The notes below the pieces were generated by a model. The model made no database searches, was not told where the DNA came from, and saw only the letters and a list, made by a program, of their open reading frames with translations. Positions 55,690-64,000 of a stretch of DNA of 64,000 bases are shown here, piece by piece. The translations under genes and the position numbers were made by a program. Position 1 is the first letter of the stretch; every line of letters begins with the position of its first letter. Origin of the DNA: Streptomyces sp. HSG2 (GTDB lineage: Bacteria; Actinomycetota; Actinomycetes; Streptomycetales; Streptomycetaceae); NCBI RefSeq assembly GCF_016598575.1, contig NZ_CP066801.1, positions 2,294,001 to 2,358,000 of the forward strand. Direction: 5' to 3'.

Positions 55690-56016
55690 TCAGACCGCCG
55701 GCCCGGTCGTCGAAGCCGGGTGGGGCACGTCCCGGTCCCCGGCCTCCGGCACGGGAGGCCGACCCCTGACGGTGGTGTCCGCCGCGGGGCTCGGTGCCGC
55801 GCTCCACCGGACGCCTCGCCGCGCGCGGTGCGATGCCTTGACGTGACCGACGAACGCGGTGAAGGCGGTGGCGGTGACGGACAGGACGCCCCGATCGGGG
55901 GTCTTGGTGTCGCGGATGGCCATACGGGTGGGCGCCACCTCCGCCACCTCGACGCAGGTGTTGCCGTTCCCGCCGTCCGAGTAGGACGACTTCCGCCAGG
56001 GCGGGGCCTCGGTCAT
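55690..56016 (-). CDS. DUF397-domain protein
   Basis: 108 aa from ATG 56016. WRKSSYSDGGNGNTCVEVAEV and IRDTKTPDRGVLSVTATAFTAFV are the DUF397 core (about 60 aa). The C-terminal 45 residues are Arg/Pro-rich and not part of the family, so the stop is later than usual, perhaps after a lost stop codon. Located eight bases after the XRE gene; in Streptomyces such pairs act together, the DUF397 protein antagonising the regulator. Confidence 0.85.
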   Translation of the reverse strand: MTEAPPWRKSSYSDGGNGNTCVEVAEVAPTRMAIRDTKTPDRGVLSVTATAFTAFVGHVKASHRARRGVRWSAAPSPAADTTVRGRPPVPEAGDRDVPHPASTTGPAV

Positions 56017-56024
56017 GGCTTGCC

Positions 56025-56876
56025 TCACAGTTCCTTCGCCAGACGGTGGATGAGGTCTCGTGACGCCACGGGACCGAGTGACGCGTTCGCCACTCTGCGG
56101 AAGAGCGTGCGAAGTTGCCCCAAGTCGGCCTCGGAGCTGACGAAGGCGGTGCCGGTCGGCGCGTCCCGAAGTACCGTGTCCAGGCGAGGTACGGGCCCAC
56201 CCGCGTACAGCATGGACGCACCGGCCCCCGCGAACCCGTCCTGGTCGACCGGGATGACGCGAACGACGGCGCTCCCTTCCTCGGTCACGTCGAGAAGCCG
56301 ACGTAGCTGCGCGAGGCTCCCCCGACGGTCGGTCACTCGGACACGGAGGGCGAATTCGTGGACGATCGTCTCGTATGGTGTGGCCCGGTCCCCGAACACG
56401 TTGTCCTGGCGCCTCATTCGATGCTCGACCCTTGGGTCCACCTCGTTCTCGGGCAGGCCCGGCATCATGAACGTGTAGACGGCTCGGGCGTAGTCGGCGG
56501 TCTGGAGAAGGCCCGGGACGTGCGTGACAACGATCTCGCGCAGGTAGGCCGCATGGTGCTCGACCTCTGCGGTGTCCATGAAGACCGGAGGTAGCACACC
56601 CCGGTACGCCTCCCACCACCCTTGCGTGCGATCGGTCGCCATTGAGGCCAGTGCCTCGACCAACGCCTCGTCCGGGCAGGCGTATAGGGCGGCGAGGCGA
56701 CGTACCCGTTCGGCGCTCACTCCCGCGACACCGGACTCGATCTGGCTCATCTGGACCGAGTCGGCTGCGAGAAGCGTCGCGGCTTCCCGGGCTCTCATGC
56801 CGGTGGCCTCGCGTAGCCTGCGCAGTTCGAGACCCAGGCGAACTCGGCGAGCCGTGAGATGCCTCTTGGGCGGCAC
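56025..56876 (-). CDS. XRE-family regulator (DUF5753 type)
   Basis: 283 aa from ATG 56876. HTH_31 at residues 12-65 (ELRRLREATGMRAREAATLL, VQMSQIESGVAGVSAERV), then the DUF5753 sensor region beginning YLREIVVTHVPGLLQTADYARAV, with ELALRVRVTDR-like strands and the final RDLIHRLAKEL. The neighbouring DUF397 and RsbW-like ATPase genes form the common Streptomyces trio. Confidence 0.9.
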   Translation of the reverse strand: MPPKRHLTARRVRLGLELRRLREATGMRAREAATLLAADSVQMSQIESGVAGVSAERVRRLAALYACPDEALVEALASMATDRTQGWWEAYRGVLPPVFMDTAEVEHHAAYLREIVVTHVPGLLQTADYARAVYTFMMPGLPENEVDPRVEHRMRRQDNVFGDRATPYETIVHEFALRVRVTDRRGSLAQLRRLLDVTEEGSAVVRVIPVDQDGFAGAGASMLYAGGPVPRLDTVLRDAPTGTAFVSSEADLGQLRTLFRRVANASLGPVASRDLIHRLAKEL

Positions 56877-57074
56877 CGATACTCCCTTCGCCTCGACAGC
56901 CCGGCCACGTACGGCTTCCTAAAGTTGGGAAATGCCGTCGGTGATGTGGGGTGCGCGCCGCGTAGCGCCAGGTCGCTGGGGGTGCACTGCCCTGAGCTGC
57001 CTGGTCGACAGACCTGGCGGCGGCCCCGCCCGCCCGTCGTGAACTCTCCTCACGCCACCGAACGGAGCCTACGC

Positions 57075-57509
57075 ATGCCCGAAGTCCAGCCCTGGGAGTA
57101 CTCCCTGTACGTCCCGAACGACCCTCGCGCCGTCACCGTCGGCCGCCGCACCCTTCGTCTCATTCTCACCGTGCACGGGATGACGCTCCGCGCCGACGTC
57201 GCGGAGCTGCTCGCCACCGAACTGATCACGAACGCGGTTCGGCACACCCAAGGGCCTGCCGCGCTGCGGGTGCGATGGGCCGGTGGGGTGCTCAGGATCG
57301 GGGCGTGGGACGGTGATCCCCAACCTCCCGAAGCGATGCCTGAGCCCCGGAACCCGGCGCTCTTGGAAGGTGGGCGGGGGCTTGCCATGGTCCGGGCCTG
57401 TGCCGACGGATGGGGGTGGCAGCCGCTCTCCCGCTTCGGGAACCGAGGCAAGTGCGTCTGGTGCGAACTCGGCACCGGTGAGCCCGAGGCGATCAGAAGG
57501 GCCCCCTAG
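57075..57509 (+). CDS. RsbW-like ATP-binding protein
   Basis: 144 aa from ATG 57075. HATPase_c_2 fold: ELLATELITNAVRHTQGPA (N box), IGAWDGDPQPP (G1), EGGRGLAMVRACADGWG (G2). It lacks a catalytic Glu for a protein kinase as far as I can tell. Such proteins pair with XRE/DUF397 modules in Streptomyces and may act as anti-sigma factors. Divergent from the XRE gene. Confidence 0.88.
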   Translation: MPEVQPWEYSLYVPNDPRAVTVGRRTLRLILTVHGMTLRADVAELLATELITNAVRHTQGPAALRVRWAGGVLRIGAWDGDPQPPEAMPEPRNPALLEGGRGLAMVRACADGWGWQPLSRFGNRGKCVWCELGTGEPEAIRRAP

Positions 57510-57645
57510 GGAAAGCGGGCTGCCGGCCTTGGCCGAGGAGGACGGCTCGACTGTGCCGGCCCACCTCCGGCGCCGGCCCGCGGGGGCGGGTCGCCTTCGG
57601 GCGGAGTGCCGGGGCGGGCCGGTCGGATGGGCCCCGGGGGCGCGC

Positions 57646-58329
57646 TCAGTATCCGGAGGGGCGCACCAGCCCCGACTCGTAGGCGAACACGGCGGCCTGG
57701 GTGCGGTCCCGAAGGCCCAGCTTCACCAGAATTCGACCCACGTGTGTCTTCACCGTCTGCTCCACGACGAACAGCCTGTCGGCGATCTCCGCGTTGGTCA
57801 GCCCTTGCGCGATCAGGGTGAGCACCTCGGTCTCCCGTTCGGTCAGGTCACCGACGCGCTCCTTCGACGGGGCGCGTGGGCGATCCTTCAGCCGGGAGAA
57901 CTCCGTGATCAGGCGGCGGGTCACCGCCGGGGCCAGCAGGGCGTCTCCCGACGCCACCACCCGCACCGCTTCGGCGAGTTGCTCGGCGGACGCGTCCTTC
58001 AGAAGGAAGCCGGACGCGCCGGCGTGCAGTGCCTCGTACACGTACTCGTCGAGATCGAAGGTGGTCAGCATCAGCACCCTGATCGCGGGATCGGAACCGA
58101 CGATGTGGCGGGTCGCCTCGATGCCGCCCATCCCGGGCATGCGGACGTCCATCAGGACCACGTCCGGCCGGAGTGTCTCGACCTTGGCGACGGCGTCGTG
58201 GCCGTCCACCGCCTGGCCGGCCACCTCGATGTCGGGCTGGGCGTCCAGCAGCACGGTGAAGCCCTGCCGGACCATCTGTTGGTCGTCGGCGATGACTACT
58301 CGGATGGCTCCCGGGGTGGTGTTAGTCAA
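57646..58329 (-). CDS. NarL/LuxR-type response regulator
   Basis: 227 aa from TTG 58329, overlapping the kinase stop (TTGA). Receiver domain with VVIADDQQMVRQG and the phosphorylated Asp in DVVLMDVRMPGMGG, Lys in LLKDAS; then the LuxR helix-turn-helix LTERETEVLTLIAQGLTNAEIADRLFVVEQTVKTHVGRIL. Last gene of a four-gene coupled operon and the regulator for the adjacent kinase. Confidence 0.95.
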   Translation of the reverse strand: MTNTTPGAIRVVIADDQQMVRQGFTVLLDAQPDIEVAGQAVDGHDAVAKVETLRPDVVLMDVRMPGMGGIEATRHIVGSDPAIRVLMLTTFDLDEYVYEALHAGASGFLLKDASAEQLAEAVRVVASGDALLAPAVTRRLITEFSRLKDRPRAPSKERVGDLTERETEVLTLIAQGLTNAEIADRLFVVEQTVKTHVGRILVKLGLRDRTQAAVFAYESGLVRPSGY

Positions 58330-59687
58330 CCGGACTCCTTCTCGGGGCAGTAGCGGATGTTCGTGTCGTCCGGCGGGGGCGGGCCCGTGCCGTCCGCGGG
58401 CAGGAACGCCGTCACTCGGTAGCCGCCGTCGGGCAGGGAGTGCGCCGCCAGAGTGCCCCCGAGCATCGCCACCCTCTCGCGCATCCCGAGCAGCCCGTGG
58501 CCCGCTCCCCGGGACGGCGCGGGGGTCCGCTCCGGTGGGGAGTTGACGACCTCCAGCCGCAGACCGGTCGGCAGATGGGTGAGGCGGACCCGGGTACGGG
58601 CGCCCGGGGCATGCCGCAGGACGTTGCTCAGCGCTTCCTGCACGATCCGATACGCCGAGAGTTCCACCCCCGGCGGCAGGGAACGGCGCGCCCCGCTGAT
58701 CTCGGTGGTCACGGTCAGGCCGGCGGAACGGGTGTTGTCCACCAGGGAGTCCAGCCGCTCCAAGGACGGCTGCGGGCTGTGCGGGACGAGAGCGGCGCCG
58801 GCGGTGCCCGACTCGTCGAGCGGCTCGCCGCTCTCCGGGCGATCCGAGCGCAGGACGCCCAGCACACGCCGGAGCTCGGTCAGTGCCTCCAGGGCGTTCC
58901 CTCGGATGCCGGCGAGGTTCTCCTTCAGTTCGTCGGTCGGGTGCGGGACGAGATGCGGTGCCACCTGTGCCTGAATGGAAATCACCGACATGTGGTGCGC
59001 GACCACGTCGTGCAACTCGCGGGCGATGCGGCCCCGCTCCTCCAGCAGCGTGCGGCGGGCACGCTCCTCGGCGGTGAGCGACGTCTGCTCCTTCAACTTG
59101 GCCCGAGCCTCTCGGCGTCCGCGCAGGGCGGTTCCGAGCAGGGTGACGACGCCGAACAGCGCGACGGCCACCACGCCGGTGGACTGGTGGGACGGCCCGC
59201 CCCACAGACCCTGGAGCGCGTAGGTGATCAGCGTGCTGAAGGCCACGGCCTCCCCCGCCACGCGGGTGGGCACCCGGAGCGCGAGGAGCAGCAGGACGAC
59301 CAGATGGGCGATGATCCCGGCCGCGGTCCACGGCCACGTGAAGGCCTGGCCGTCGGGGTGGGGTTCCATCGCGGCGCGCACGGCCGACGCCGTCAGCACC
59401 GTGGCCGCCGTCGAGATCCACCAGGCCGGAACCGGGAACCACAGCGCGAGCACCATCGCACCGGCCTGACCGAGCCCGATCAGGAAGGCCGACTCGGCCG
59501 GCAGCCCGCCGTTCTCCCGTAACTGGGCGCTATCGCCCGCCAGCACGCCGATCGCGGCCATACAGACGAGGCCGTGCGGCACCCAACGAAGCCAGACGGA
59601 CGGCGGCAGGGGGTCCGCGCGCCACCACCACAGGTCGCTCCGCGACATGCCCAGCCGGTGTGGCGAAGCGCTCCCCCTGATCCTCAC
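58326..59687 (-). CDS. NarL-type sensor histidine kinase
   Basis: 453 aa from GTG 59687. Six hydrophobic helices (res 30-205), a short coiled segment, then HisKA_3 RIARELHDVVAHHMSVISIQA with the phospho-accepting His, and HATPase EALSNVLRHAPGARTRV and GAGHGLLGMRERVAMLGG. Membrane sensor with no sizeable extracellular domain, so a membrane-borne signal is likely. Coupled by 4-nt overlaps upstream to an acyltransferase gene and downstream to its regulator. Confidence 0.93.
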   Translation of the reverse strand: MRIRGSASPHRLGMSRSDLWWWRADPLPPSVWLRWVPHGLVCMAAIGVLAGDSAQLRENGGLPAESAFLIGLGQAGAMVLALWFPVPAWWISTAATVLTASAVRAAMEPHPDGQAFTWPWTAAGIIAHLVVLLLLALRVPTRVAGEAVAFSTLITYALQGLWGGPSHQSTGVVAVALFGVVTLLGTALRGRREARAKLKEQTSLTAEERARRTLLEERGRIARELHDVVAHHMSVISIQAQVAPHLVPHPTDELKENLAGIRGNALEALTELRRVLGVLRSDRPESGEPLDESGTAGAALVPHSPQPSLERLDSLVDNTRSAGLTVTTEISGARRSLPPGVELSAYRIVQEALSNVLRHAPGARTRVRLTHLPTGLRLEVVNSPPERTPAPSRGAGHGLLGMRERVAMLGGTLAAHSLPDGGYRVTAFLPADGTGPPPPDDTNIRYCPEKESG

Positions 59688-60937
59688 CCCTTCACCCTAG
59701 GCTCTGGACGGCTCGACGGAGCCCACAGGTCGTCGTCCCGCGTGCGCCGGCACCTCGCCCGGTGCGGGACTCGCCGTCCGGTGCCTCTCTCGACGCCGTG
59801 GAAGGCCACTTGGCAACATGCCAGCGCGAGGGCGAACACGGGCAGCCAGGCCGACCGGGTCGCGACCCAGGCGGGGTTGTCGGGGAGGGTGTGCAGGCCG
59901 GGCAGGTGGCCCGCGAGGAGACCGGTGGCGGTGGTCGCCATCAGCGCCGTCTGGTGCCAGAGGAAGATCGTCATGGCGGAGCCGTTGGCCAGCGTCACGG
60001 GCGTCCGCACGCGTCGCACGCGCATCGCGCGGCGGAGCGGTCCGCGCGACAGAAGGGCGAGGCCGCACTGGGCCAGGCCGAAGGTGACGGCGGCCAGCGT
60101 GGGTGGGGAGAGATTGGAGACCGGCGCGCCGGGAACGCCGACCATGGACGCCGGATAGCCGGCCCCCGCGACCAACACCACCGTGGTGACCGTGCCGCCG
60201 AGGAGCAGGACGGCGCCGGGACGGCGACCCTCGATCTCGCCGCGGGTCCACGCGGCGCCGAGGGTGAAGGGCACCAGCCAGCCCGCGCCCAGATTGACCC
60301 ACCCCAGCCAGGAGGGTCCGCACAGGCCGAAGCGCAGCAGGTCGACGTGGAGGACGACGGCCAGGGGCCAGAGTGGGTGCAGTCGAGTCAGCAGTGGGGT
60401 GGCGGCCGTCAGCGCCGCGAACACCAGCAGGAACCACAGCGGCGACAGGGCCAGTTCGAGCAGAGTGCGCACCGTGTCGAGATCCGCGCCGGCCGGGATC
60501 AGCGCCACCGACACGACCGTCCACAGAGCCATCAGGGGCACGACCGGGCCGAACAGCCGGGACAGGCGGGTCGAGAGCCACTGACCGTACGAGACGCCAC
60601 GGGCGCGGGCGGCGGCATGGCCGCGGGTGGCGACGTGCCCGCCCACCAGGAAGAAGACGGCGAGAGTTTGGAGGACCCAGGAGGCCGGGGTCAGCCATGG
60701 CAGGTGCCGCAGTGGACTCGCGACGCGCAGCGAGGTGCCGTTTGCGACCAGCGCCGTCACCCACCAGTGGCCCAGGACGACGCCGAGGATCGCGCCGGCG
60801 CGCAGGGCGTGGACGGCCGGGTCCCGGTGGGCCGGGGGGAGCGGCGCCGTTCGGGCATCGCCGGATGTGCCCCCGGGGAAGCCGTGCCGCGCGCGAGAGG
60901 CGAGTGCGGGCGCGGGGGCGCCTTGGGCGTCTCTCAC
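59684..60937 (-). CDS. Membrane acyltransferase-3-like protein
   Basis: 417 aa from GTG 60937, coupled both ways. About ten helices. AGAILGVVLGHWWVTALV near residue 47 has the His of the acyltransferase-3 family, and TIFLWHQTALMATTATGLL near the C-terminus is the second His-bearing segment. Such proteins O-acylate sugars or other envelope components. Operon membership with a sensor kinase suggests the pathway is signal controlled. Confidence 0.8.
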   Translation of the reverse strand: MRDAQGAPAPALASRARHGFPGGTSGDARTAPLPPAHRDPAVHALRAGAILGVVLGHWWVTALVANGTSLRVASPLRHLPWLTPASWVLQTLAVFFLVGGHVATRGHAAARARGVSYGQWLSTRLSRLFGPVVPLMALWTVVSVALIPAGADLDTVRTLLELALSPLWFLLVFAALTAATPLLTRLHPLWPLAVVLHVDLLRFGLCGPSWLGWVNLGAGWLVPFTLGAAWTRGEIEGRRPGAVLLLGGTVTTVVLVAGAGYPASMVGVPGAPVSNLSPPTLAAVTFGLAQCGLALLSRGPLRRAMRVRRVRTPVTLANGSAMTIFLWHQTALMATTATGLLAGHLPGLHTLPDNPAWVATRSAWLPVFALALACCQVAFHGVERGTGRRVPHRARCRRTRDDDLWAPSSRPEPRVKG

Positions 60938-61938
60938 GCGTCTCCCGCCTTCACGCCCACACCCAGGACGATTCGGGTGAGGTTCGTCAGGGATGGGGAA
61001 TCGGGGGCGAAGTAGTCACTGTGGGTGGCGCGGCCGGCGTCGAAGACCCGGGCGCCGAACTCCGGGGAGATCGGATCGGTTCCGAAGCCGACGGTCGTAC
61101 CGAACAGGTCGGCGCTGACGTGGGGTATGCGACCCACCCAGTCGTGGGTGCCGCGCGCGGCCCATAGACGGGCGTCCGTTCCCAACCCGGCGGACGTGTC
61201 CGCGCCCGTGCCGGGGCTGCCCAGCAGAGCGATGTCCGTCACGTCCAGGCCGGCCGCCGCGCGGCCGCACACGACGCTGCCGTAGGAGTGGCACACGAGC
61301 GTGATGGGGGTGCCCGGGGCGGCGAGGGTCCGCAGAAGTCCGACGAGGGCGCGTAGGCGCGGGGCGGCTTCCTCGGCGCGGTCGGTGGTGGTCACCGCGG
61401 CGCTCACCGTGCCGGGCGTCTCGTAGCCCAGCCAGGCCACGACGGCGGTTCGCGAGCCCTCGGGCGCCTGCGCGCGAGACTGCCGTTGGAGCGCGACGGC
61501 CGAGGCACGGAACCTGCCGTAGGTGTCCAGCCCGGTGTCGGAGCCGGGGACCAGGACGGCGACGCGGTCGGCGTGGGCGAGGTCGCCGAGGACTTCCGTG
61601 ACCAGGCCGGTGCCCCTCCCGTCGAAGGCCAGCAAGGACCGGGCCGGGTCGGCCAATGCCCGCTCGACACCGGCGCGGTGGCCATGGCCGTGCTCGGCCG
61701 CCATACGGGAGGCCTTGGCGGCGTTGGCCCGATGGGCCGCGTAGACCTCCTCCAGGGTTCGCGCCGTCACCGGGTCCGGGTCGGCCGGGGCGGGCGCGGG
61801 GATCGTCGGGCGGGCCGCCGCCGACAGCGGGAACACCACGGAGGCGGCGAGGAGAACGGTGAGGAGGGCGCGAGACCACCTGCCCGGGTGCCCGCCACGT
61901 CGCCGCCCCCGCTCCTGGGCAGCCGGATACCGCGCCAT
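60934..61938 (-). CDS. Secreted alpha/beta hydrolase (DUF1023-like)
   Basis: 334 aa from ATG 61938. A twin-arginine-rich start (QERGRRRGGHPGRWSRALL) leads to a signal peptide of about 45 residues. The hydrolase core has VAVLVPGSDT, nucleophile elbow LVCHSYGSVV (Ser), GSPGTGADT and the final His in ATHSDYFAPDS. Probably exported and acting at the envelope. First gene of the coupled operon. Confidence 0.85.
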   Translation of the reverse strand: MARYPAAQERGRRRGGHPGRWSRALLTVLLAASVVFPLSAAARPTIPAPAPADPDPVTARTLEEVYAAHRANAAKASRMAAEHGHGHRAGVERALADPARSLLAFDGRGTGLVTEVLGDLAHADRVAVLVPGSDTGLDTYGRFRASAVALQRQSRAQAPEGSRTAVVAWLGYETPGTVSAAVTTTDRAEEAAPRLRALVGLLRTLAAPGTPITLVCHSYGSVVCGRAAAGLDVTDIALLGSPGTGADTSAGLGTDARLWAARGTHDWVGRIPHVSADLFGTTVGFGTDPISPEFGARVFDAGRATHSDYFAPDSPSLTNLTRIVLGVGVKAGDA

Positions 61939-62623
61939 GTCGCTTCCCCCTCCGCCCGCCCGTCCATCGGGTGGGCTTCGGAGGAGAAGCTACGGAGCGC
62001 GCCCCTTGGCCCGCGTCACTCCACGGCACTCGTCCGCGGCGTAGTCCTCGGGTATGACGGGTACGACGACCGGCCGGCGATCCTGCGGCTTCCGCCGCGA
62101 CCCGCTGCCGGGCGGTCGCGATCGGTGTCCCGTCGTGCTCGTTCGCGAGGCCGCTCGCCCGTGTCGGTCGGCCTCGCCGGGCCCGCTCCGCCCACCGTCC
62201 GTGGTGTTCCCGGAAGTCCTTCGCGATGCCGGCCACGACCACGGCCACCGGGCCGAGGGCCCGGATTCTCGGCCCCGATCTCCGGGCAGGTCGCCCTCCG
62301 GCCGCGACCGATCCGATCCCGGGTTTCTCGCGGCCCCGCCTCGGTGGTTCCGGCGTACTCCCCACCGGCGACGGCCGAGGCCCGGCGCCCTGGAACGAGG
62401 CTCGGCCGGTCGTGTCGGCGCGAGGGGGGGGCAAGCCCCTCCCCGCGGCGGCACGCCATCGGTCGCCCCCCGGGCAGGACCGAGGCAGTGCAGAGGGGTG
62501 GTTCGTCCCCCAGGCGGGGGATTCGGCGTCGACGACACAAAGGAATGTGCAGTGGACAGGGACCCCCGACCCGGGGCCATAGCCTGTCAGTGTCAGACCG
62601 AAAAGACCGAAATCAGGGGAATC
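61939..62623. other. Promoter region between divergent units
   Basis: 685 bp between the leftward operon and the rightward small-peptide gene. Open frames here have no family-like translation or ribosome site. The stretch 62,500-62,620 is less GC-rich and should hold the peptide promoter. Confidence 0.45.
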
Positions 62624-62797
62624 ATGTCGAATCAGATCAGCGCGGCGATATCCGACAGTCGGCACGGCCCTCTCGTCGAGACGGACGAGGGTTACTTGCG
62701 GGAGGGCCACGTGGTGGTCGCCTCGTGTCCCTACGTGGTCGTGAGCGCTTTCGCCGCCGCCGTCGTCGGGGTCTGTATCACCGCCAACATCGACTGA
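62624..62797 (+). CDS. 57-aa peptide with hydrophobic C-terminus
   Basis: ATG 62624 with AGGGGA ahead. Residues 1-28 are hydrophilic (MSNQISAAISDSRHGPLVE, TDEGYLREGH); residues 29-57 are strongly hydrophobic with two Cys (VVVASCPYVVVSAFAAAV, VGVCITANID). The shape suits a leader-core peptide or a single-span membrane peptide. No modifying enzyme lies next to it in this window. A strong terminator follows, which supports a real short transcript. Confidence 0.6.
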   Translation: MSNQISAAISDSRHGPLVETDEGYLREGHVVVASCPYVVVSAFAAAVVGVCITANID

Positions 62798-62811
62798 CGC
62801 GGCATGACGAC

Positions 62812-62862
62812 GGAGTCCGGTCGGAGGTCGAGCCACGAGGGTTCGGTCTCCGACCGGACTCC
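62812..62862. terminator. Bidirectional terminator hairpin
   Basis: GGAGTCCGGTCGGAG (62812-62826) and CTCCGACCGGACTCC (62848-62862) form a perfect 15-bp stem between the peptide gene and the convergent YbjN-like gene. Confidence 0.75.
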
Positions 62863-62897
62863 CGGTCGTCCGGCGTCGGGACGGGGCGGCCTGGCGG

Positions 62898-63428
62898 CTA
62901 CTCGCCCTCCTCGGGCTTCTCCGCGTCGTTGACGTCCTGCTCCAGGCCGAGCTGTCCGACCAGCCACCGGTCGAACTCGATCGCGGCCCGGACCCAGCTG
63001 ACCGTCGAGGAGACGAAGTGTTCCAGGCTGACCCCCATGCCGATCAGCATCTGTGCTTCGCCGATCAGCCGCACGGTGCCGTCGTCGTGGGTGTGGGTGT
63101 AGAGCTTGGGCCACAGCGTGCGGCGGTTCCAGTCGTCGATGGACTCCAGGAGCTGGGGCTTCTCCTCGATGCCGTGCGGCCTGTCGTAGAACGTCCGCAC
63201 CGAGAAAATCCGCTGCTCGCCCTCGCCGCGGAACATGAAGTACGTACGGAACTGCTCCCACGGGGCCGCGAGGTCGCCTTCCTCGTCGACGACGTACTTC
63301 AGCTCCATCTGGTCCAGGAGCTGCTTCACAAGGTCCTGATCCGGTACGACGGGGCCCGCCGGTCCCTTGGGCTGCGGCTCGGGCTTCTTGCCCCCGAAGT
63401 TGGGAATCGAGGACGGGTCGATGGACAT
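62898..63428 (-). CDS. YbjN-domain protein
   Basis: 176 aa from ATG 63428 with GCAGGAG upstream. DLVKQLLDQMELKYVVDEEGDLAAPW and RTYFMFRGEGEQRIFSVRTFYDRP fit the YbjN/type III chaperone-like fold; the central WNRRTLWPKLYTHTHDDG is conserved in actinobacteria. An acidic tail ends the protein. It lies next to clpB, as in other Streptomyces by my recollection; a chaperone-like role is possible. Confidence 0.85.
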   Translation of the reverse strand: MSIDPSSIPNFGGKKPEPQPKGPAGPVVPDQDLVKQLLDQMELKYVVDEEGDLAAPWEQFRTYFMFRGEGEQRIFSVRTFYDRPHGIEEKPQLLESIDDWNRRTLWPKLYTHTHDDGTVRLIGEAQMLIGMGVSLEHFVSSTVSWVRAAIEFDRWLVGQLGLEQDVNDAEKPEEGE

Positions 63429-63561
63429 ACTGGGACACTCCTGCGGTCGTCTGGCGTCCGGCCGTCGCTGAGACCAGACGTACGCCCACCCTCTCTCTCT
63501 TCGCCGTCACCCGGCAACCTGCCTGGCCGAAGCGGTTCGGTCGGCGGTGCGTCCGGTGCGC

Positions 63562-63595
63562 GACCCTCCGGAGCGTCGCGGCGCCCCGGAGGGTC
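63562..63595. terminator. Terminator hairpin after clpB
   Basis: GACCCTCCGG (63562-63571) and CCGGAGGGTC (63586-63595): a 10-bp perfect stem just downstream of the clpB stop. Confidence 0.65.
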
Positions 63596-63609
63596 ACGGA
63601 GCCCTCCTC

Positions 63610-64000
63610 CTACCGGGCCGGTCGGGCGTCGGAATCGGGGGTGTCGCCGGTCGGTGCGCCCCCGACGGGTTCGACGACCAGGCCGTCCGGGCCGGTGTCC
63701 ACGCGGACCGTGTCGCCGTCCTTGACCTCGCCGGCGAGGATCTCCCGGGCGAGTCGGTCGCCGATCGCGGTCTGAACGAGCCGGCGCAGTGGCCGGGCGC
63801 CGTACGCCGGATCGTCGCCCTCGTCGGCGAGCCAGGCCAGCGCGCGGTCGGTGATCTCCAGGGAGAGCCGGCGTTCGGCGAGTCGTCGGGAGAGCCGGTC
63901 GATCTGGAGCCGTGCGATCCGGCTCAGCTCCTCCTTGGTGAGCGCGTGGAACACCACGAGGTCGTCGAGACGGTTGAGGAACTCGGGCTTGAACGAGGCA
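63610..64000 (-). CDS. clpB: Chaperone ClpB, C-terminal part (partial)
   Basis: The frame enters from the right edge and ends at 63610. [31 protein letters not shown] is the end of the second AAA module and small domain ([39 protein letters not shown] with the sensor-2 GARPLRR). A disordered acidic tail follows. ClpB works with DnaK to resolve protein aggregates. Usually under HspR/HAIR control in Streptomyces, but the promoter is outside the window. Confidence 0.95.
   Translation of the reverse strand, partial: [129 protein letters not shown]

Overview
The window is from a Streptomyces-like actinomycete. GC content and third-position G/C bias are very high, translationally coupled starts (GTGA/ATGA overlaps) are common, and the gene set is typical of the genus: wblA, a Crp regulator, a Tad pilus locus with an Ssd/CpaE-like ATPase, XRE-DUF397 pairs and an anti-sigma-type ATPase. 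The gene order from about 10 kb to 40.6 kb (tad/ssd, HAD protein, acsA, nhaA, MarP-type protease, nth, crp, metallo-hydrolase, two ArsA-like ATPases, wblA, penicillin-binding protein) matches my recollection of the S. coelicolor SCO3557-SCO3580 neighbourhood; I could not check this.

Region 1 (1-12,070). A minus-strand Tad pilus operon (ssd/cpaE, tadA/cpaF, tadB) is cut inside tadA by an integrative element of about 8.67 kb (roughly 1,302-9,969). The split is exact. The host halves rejoin in frame through the conserved NTGHEGGSGTVHANAA block, and the element ends rejoin into a near-perfect attP palindrome with 18-nt arms around a CC dinucleotide. The element encodes a large serine integrase, a structured non-coding segment, a fused HK97 prohead protease-major capsid protein and small Cys-rich proteins, one with a degenerate HNH-like layout and one with a zinc ribbon plus a TerS-like tail. 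It then carries a second module: an XRE/TPR regulator divergent from four small or medium genes ending in a radical SAM/SPASM enzyme. Three of these cargo genes contain the rare TTA (bldA) codon. No portal, large terminase or tail genes are present. It looks like a capsid-encoding phage satellite, or a domesticated relative, carrying a radical-SAM cargo; this is the most interesting object in the window.

Region 2 (12.4-40.6 kb). This is conserved Streptomyces core: HAD phosphatase, Fic-like protein, CooC/ParA-type ATPase, deacetylase-like lipoprotein, SulP-carbonic anhydrase fusion, acetyl-CoA synthetase, NhaA, holin-like protein, epoxide-hydrolase-like enzyme, MarP protease, Nudix enzymes, endonuclease III, Crp, MBL hydrolase, RidA, two ArsA-like ATPases, WblA, a class A PBP, a YqeY protein and a phosphoesterase.

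Region 3 (40.7-55.4 kb). Downstream of tRNA-Pro(CGG) is a decaying accessory island: a frameshifted DUF91-like gene, a GDSL hydrolase that has lost its nucleophile block, an ABC transporter whose permease is split by an IS3-type insertion, a 5'-truncated sensor kinase, a second inverted copy of the same IS, an IS1380-type element, and a different IS3-type element itself interrupted by an IS1634-type element. Boundaries, terminal repeats and most target duplications can be read directly.

Region 4 (55.4-64 kb). An XRE/DUF397 pair, an RsbW-like ATPase, a tightly coupled four-gene operon (secreted hydrolase, membrane acyltransferase, sensor kinase, response regulator), a 57-aa hydrophobic peptide, a YbjN-like protein and the 3' end of clpB.
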